From Rhodopseudomonas palustris (GTDB taxonomy: Bacteria; Pseudomonadota; Alphaproteobacteria; Rhizobiales; Xanthobacteraceae), in contig NZ_QYYD01000001.1 of assembly GCF_003591005.1 (NCBI RefSeq), positions 124,001-188,000 on the forward strand: 64,000 bases of DNA, written 5' to 3'. This document shows positions 61,807-64,000 of this stretch, piece after piece. How positions within the stretch are numbered: the stretch's first letter is position 1; each line of letters starts with the position of its first letter. The notes under the pieces are model-generated. The model was not told the origin of the DNA. It searched no databases and saw nothing but the letters and a program-made list of their open reading frames with translations. Position numbers and translations under genes: made by a program.

Positions 61807-64000
61807 TCACGCCGCCTTCGTCTGCTGATTCCAGAGGTGCCGATAGATGCTGCATTTAGCGATCAACTTGTCATGCCGGTCGACGTCGACGACGCGGCCA
61901 CCTTCGATCACCAGGATCGAGTCGGCTTCCACGAGCATCGACAATCTGTGCGACACGATAATCACCGTCCGCCCGGCGGCGATGCGACGTAGATTGCGCC
62001 GGATGATTGTCTCACTCTCCGCGTCGAGTGCGCTGGTGGCTTCGTCGAGAATAAGAATACGCGGATTGACGATCAGCGCGCGCGCGATCGCCAGTCTCTG
62101 CTTTTGGCCGCCGGACAGGTTGGAGGCTCCCTCCTCGAGCAGCGTGTCGTATCCGCGGGGAAGAAGTTGAATGAAGTCGTCGGCGCCGGCGAGTTGAGCG
62201 GCCTGAACCACTTCGGCAAACGTGGCATCGCGTTTGACGCGCGCGATGTTGTCCCGGATGGTCCCGCGGAACAGGAAGCTGTCCTGTAGAACGACGCCGA
62301 TATTCTGACGAAGGTGAACGAGATCGATTTCGCGCAGGTCGTAGCCGTCAATTCGCACGACGCCCTGTTGCACCGGGTAAAGACCAGACATCAGCCGCGT
62401 GAGCGTCGTCTTGCCGGAGCCGCTGCGTCCGACAATTCCAAACACCCGATCGGGCGCGATCGAGAAAGACACGTCCTCGAGCGTCGCGGCTCCTTCGGGG
62501 CCGTACCGGAAAGACACGCTTTCAAATTCGACAGCGCCCTTGATCTCCGGCCGAAGGCCGTTCCGCAACACGTCGCGCTCCGGCGCCTGGTTCATGACTT
62601 CGCCGAGCATCCTGACGGCAAGAGCGACCTCCTGATACTCGTGCACCATGGTGACCATCTGCACCAGCGGCGCCGACACCCGGCCCGCGAGCATGTTGAA
62701 CGCCACCAAGGCACCGATCGTCATTTCGCCGCTGAACACGTCCAGCGCACCTAGCACGATGATGCCCAGCGTCATCAGCTTTTCGAGAAAACCGGTGACG
62801 GACTGCGCCCAGGCGGAAATCCTCTCCACCTTGAACCGCATCGACACCGACTGGGCGCAGGAATCGTCCCAGACCCGCCGCTGCAGCGGCTCCATCGCCA
62901 GCGACTTGACAGTCCGCATGCCGTGCACGGTTTCGACCAGCAGCGCCTGCCGCGTGCCCTCTGCCTGATACAGATCGGCCAAGCGCCGACGGAACGGTCC
63001 CAGCAGAACAATGACGATCAGTCCGCTCAGGACGGTGAAGGCCAGCACCAGGCCCGTCAGTTTGACGCTGTACATCGCCAGCACGGGAATGAACACGAGC
63101 AACGAGAGTGCATCCAGGAATGTCAGAAACAGCCGGCCGGTCAGAAATTCCCGGATGCGGCCGGCCTGCTGCATGTGCTTGACCAGCACCCCCGCCGAGA
63201 TGTGCTCGAAGAAAGTCACCGGCAGGCCGAGCAGATGAGCGAATGTCTTGGTGGCTACGCGGATGTCGACCTTGCTGGTCACATACAGCATCAAATATCG
63301 GCGCAGAAAATTGAAGATCGCGTCGAACGTCAGCGCCGCGATCGCTCCGACCGCTAGCACATACAAGGTCGTAAAGCTCTCATGGACCAGAACTTTGTCG
63401 ATCACGAGCTGGAAGAAGATGGGAACGACAAGGCCGAGCCCATAAAGCACGGTGGCAACGATGGCGACGTCGATGAACAGACGGCGCTCGCGCAGCAGTT
63501 CCGGAATGAACCAGCGGAAGCCGAATTTCTTTTCGGACGTTCCTTGGCTCTGATCCTGTTTGATCAGCAGCACATCCCCGTGCCAATTGGCACAGAACTG
63601 TTCCTCGTTGATAAGTAAGGGCTCGTCGCGCCGTTCGGCGAGCGGATCGATGACGCTGACACACTCGTCGACACCGCCTTTCGCCCCCGCAACGACAATC
63701 CAGTTGCCATTTGCCAGCTGAACCATCGCCGGAAATGCTTCCCCGAGATCCAACAACGTCCGCCATTCGATCTTCGCCGCTTTGGCCCTGAACCCGGCCT
63801 GTTGTGCGATCCGCAGGACGGCGGAGACAGGCAGAGCCGTGCCATCGACCGCGTGAGCATGCTTCAACTGCTCGACAGACAGGTCCACGCCGCGGCGGGC
63901 CGCAACGAATTCCAGACAGTACAGTGCCGTGTGGTTCTCGAGGCGGCTCGGCCCGGGCTCGTTGTCTTGCGGCAGCAGCCGGACCTCGTCGTCAGCGGAA
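61807..64000 (-). CDS. type I secretion ABC transporter with C39-like domain (HlyB-like), 5' end outside window
   Basis: Open at the window's right edge, so the N-terminus is missing; 730 residues are readable, with no stop before the edge. The N-terminal region (ALYCLEFVAARRGVDLSVEQLKHAHAVDG... FRAKAAKIEW... VQLANGNWIVVAGA) resembles the inactive C39-like domain of HlyB that binds RTX substrates. The segments where a peptidase would carry Cys and His do not show an intact C39 site. Then come about six membrane helices and the ATPase: Walker A GRSGSGKTTLTRLMSGLY, signature NLSGGQKQRLAIARAL, Walker B ILILDEATSALD and switch His in VIIVSHRLS. Paired with the HlyD-type gene downstream. Confidence 0.93.
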   Translation of the reverse strand, partial: SADDEVRLLPQDNEPGPSRLENHTALYCLEFVAARRGVDLSVEQLKHAHAVDGTALPVSAVLRIAQQAGFRAKAAKIEWRTLLDLGEAFPAMVQLANGNWIVVAGAKGGVDECVSVIDPLAERRDEPLLINEEQFCANWHGDVLLIKQDQSQGTSEKKFGFRWFIPELLRERRLFIDVAIVATVLYGLGLVVPIFFQLVIDKVLVHESFTTLYVLAVGAIAALTFDAIFNFLRRYLMLYVTSKVDIRVATKTFAHLLGLPVTFFEHISAGVLVKHMQQAGRIREFLTGRLFLTFLDALSLLVFIPVLAMYSVKLTGLVLAFTVLSGLIVIVLLGPFRRRLADLYQAEGTRQALLVETVHGMRTVKSLAMEPLQRRVWDDSCAQSVSMRFKVERISAWAQSVTGFLEKLMTLGIIVLGALDVFSGEMTIGALVAFNMLAGRVSAPLVQMVTMVHEYQEVALAVRMLGEVMNQAPERDVLRNGLRPEIKGAVEFESVSFRYGPEGAATLEDVSFSIAPDRVFGIVGRSGSGKTTLTRLMSGLYPVQQGVVRIDGYDLREIDLVHLRQNIGVVLQDSFLFRGTIRDNIARVKRDATFAEVVQAAQLAGADDFIQLLPRGYDTLLEEGASNLSGGQKQRLAIARALIVNPRILILDEATSALDAESETIIRRNLRRIAAGRTVIIVSHRLSMLVEADSILVIEGGRVVDVDRHDKLIAKCSIYRHLWNQQTKAA

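Overview
The window is about 64 kb of GC-rich DNA. Its codon use, alphaproteobacterial gene content and intergenic repeats point to a member of the Nitrobacteraceae, most likely Bradyrhizobium or a close relative. The best pointer is the repeat cluster at 32.4-32.9 kb, which I recognise from Bradyrhizobium/Rhodopseudomonas intergenic DNA. That assignment is inference from memory; no search was run. I see no tRNA, rRNA, CRISPR array or insertion sequence.

Left part (1-18 kb), general metabolism and sensing. An aldehyde dehydrogenase, a UBP-type zinc-finger protein and the ClpB disaggregase lie on the minus strand. They are followed on the plus strand by a three-gene molybdenum hydroxylase operon ([2Fe-2S], FAD with extra Cys cluster, and molybdopterin subunits), a membrane-anchored class III adenylate cyclase and a small ABM-domain monooxygenase. 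A short UvrA-family ATPase, a MEDS-domain protein and an apparently frameshifted GAF protein read leftwards. A GAF-PAS histidine kinase and a FixJ-type response regulator, with overlapping stop and start, read rightwards.

Middle part (18-41 kb), accessory region. It opens with small orphan genes and a PqqD-HPr-kinase-like fusion overlapping a nucleotidyltransferase, divergent from a short peptide gene with a Tat-like leader. It continues with an 1862-residue modular protein (N,N-dimethylformamidase-like domain, Ig-like domain, four DUF4082 and five cadherin-like repeats), a calcineurin-like phosphatase, and a type I secretion system (adaptor and ABC transporter) next to its probable substrate, a beta-helix/Ig-repeat/RTX protein. 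An OafA-type acyltransferase closes it.

Right part (41-64 kb), surface polysaccharide locus. One long minus-strand run holds a glycosyltransferase/methyltransferase fusion, a GT4, a polysaccharide deacetylase, an O-antigen-ligase-like polymerase, a secreted beta-helix protein paralogous to the type I substrate, two GT2 enzymes and an acetyltransferase. A second minus-strand run holds a Gfo/Idh oxidoreductase, a Wzx flippase, a hexapeptide acetyltransferase, a DegT aminotransferase and a nucleotide-sugar epimerase, which together suggest synthesis and export of an acetamido sugar. PssD/PssE-like transferases, a second DegT enzyme and another GT4 lie between the two runs. A second type I exporter runs off the right edge.

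Across 19-60 kb many intergenic gaps contain conspicuous AT-rich blocks with TTAATT/AATATT steps in otherwise GC-rich DNA. They look like binding platforms for an AT-reading silencer such as MucR/Ros, which is known to control exopolysaccharide genes in this order. The least explained element is the PqqD/kinase/nucleotidyltransferase/peptide group at 19.3-21.9 kb.
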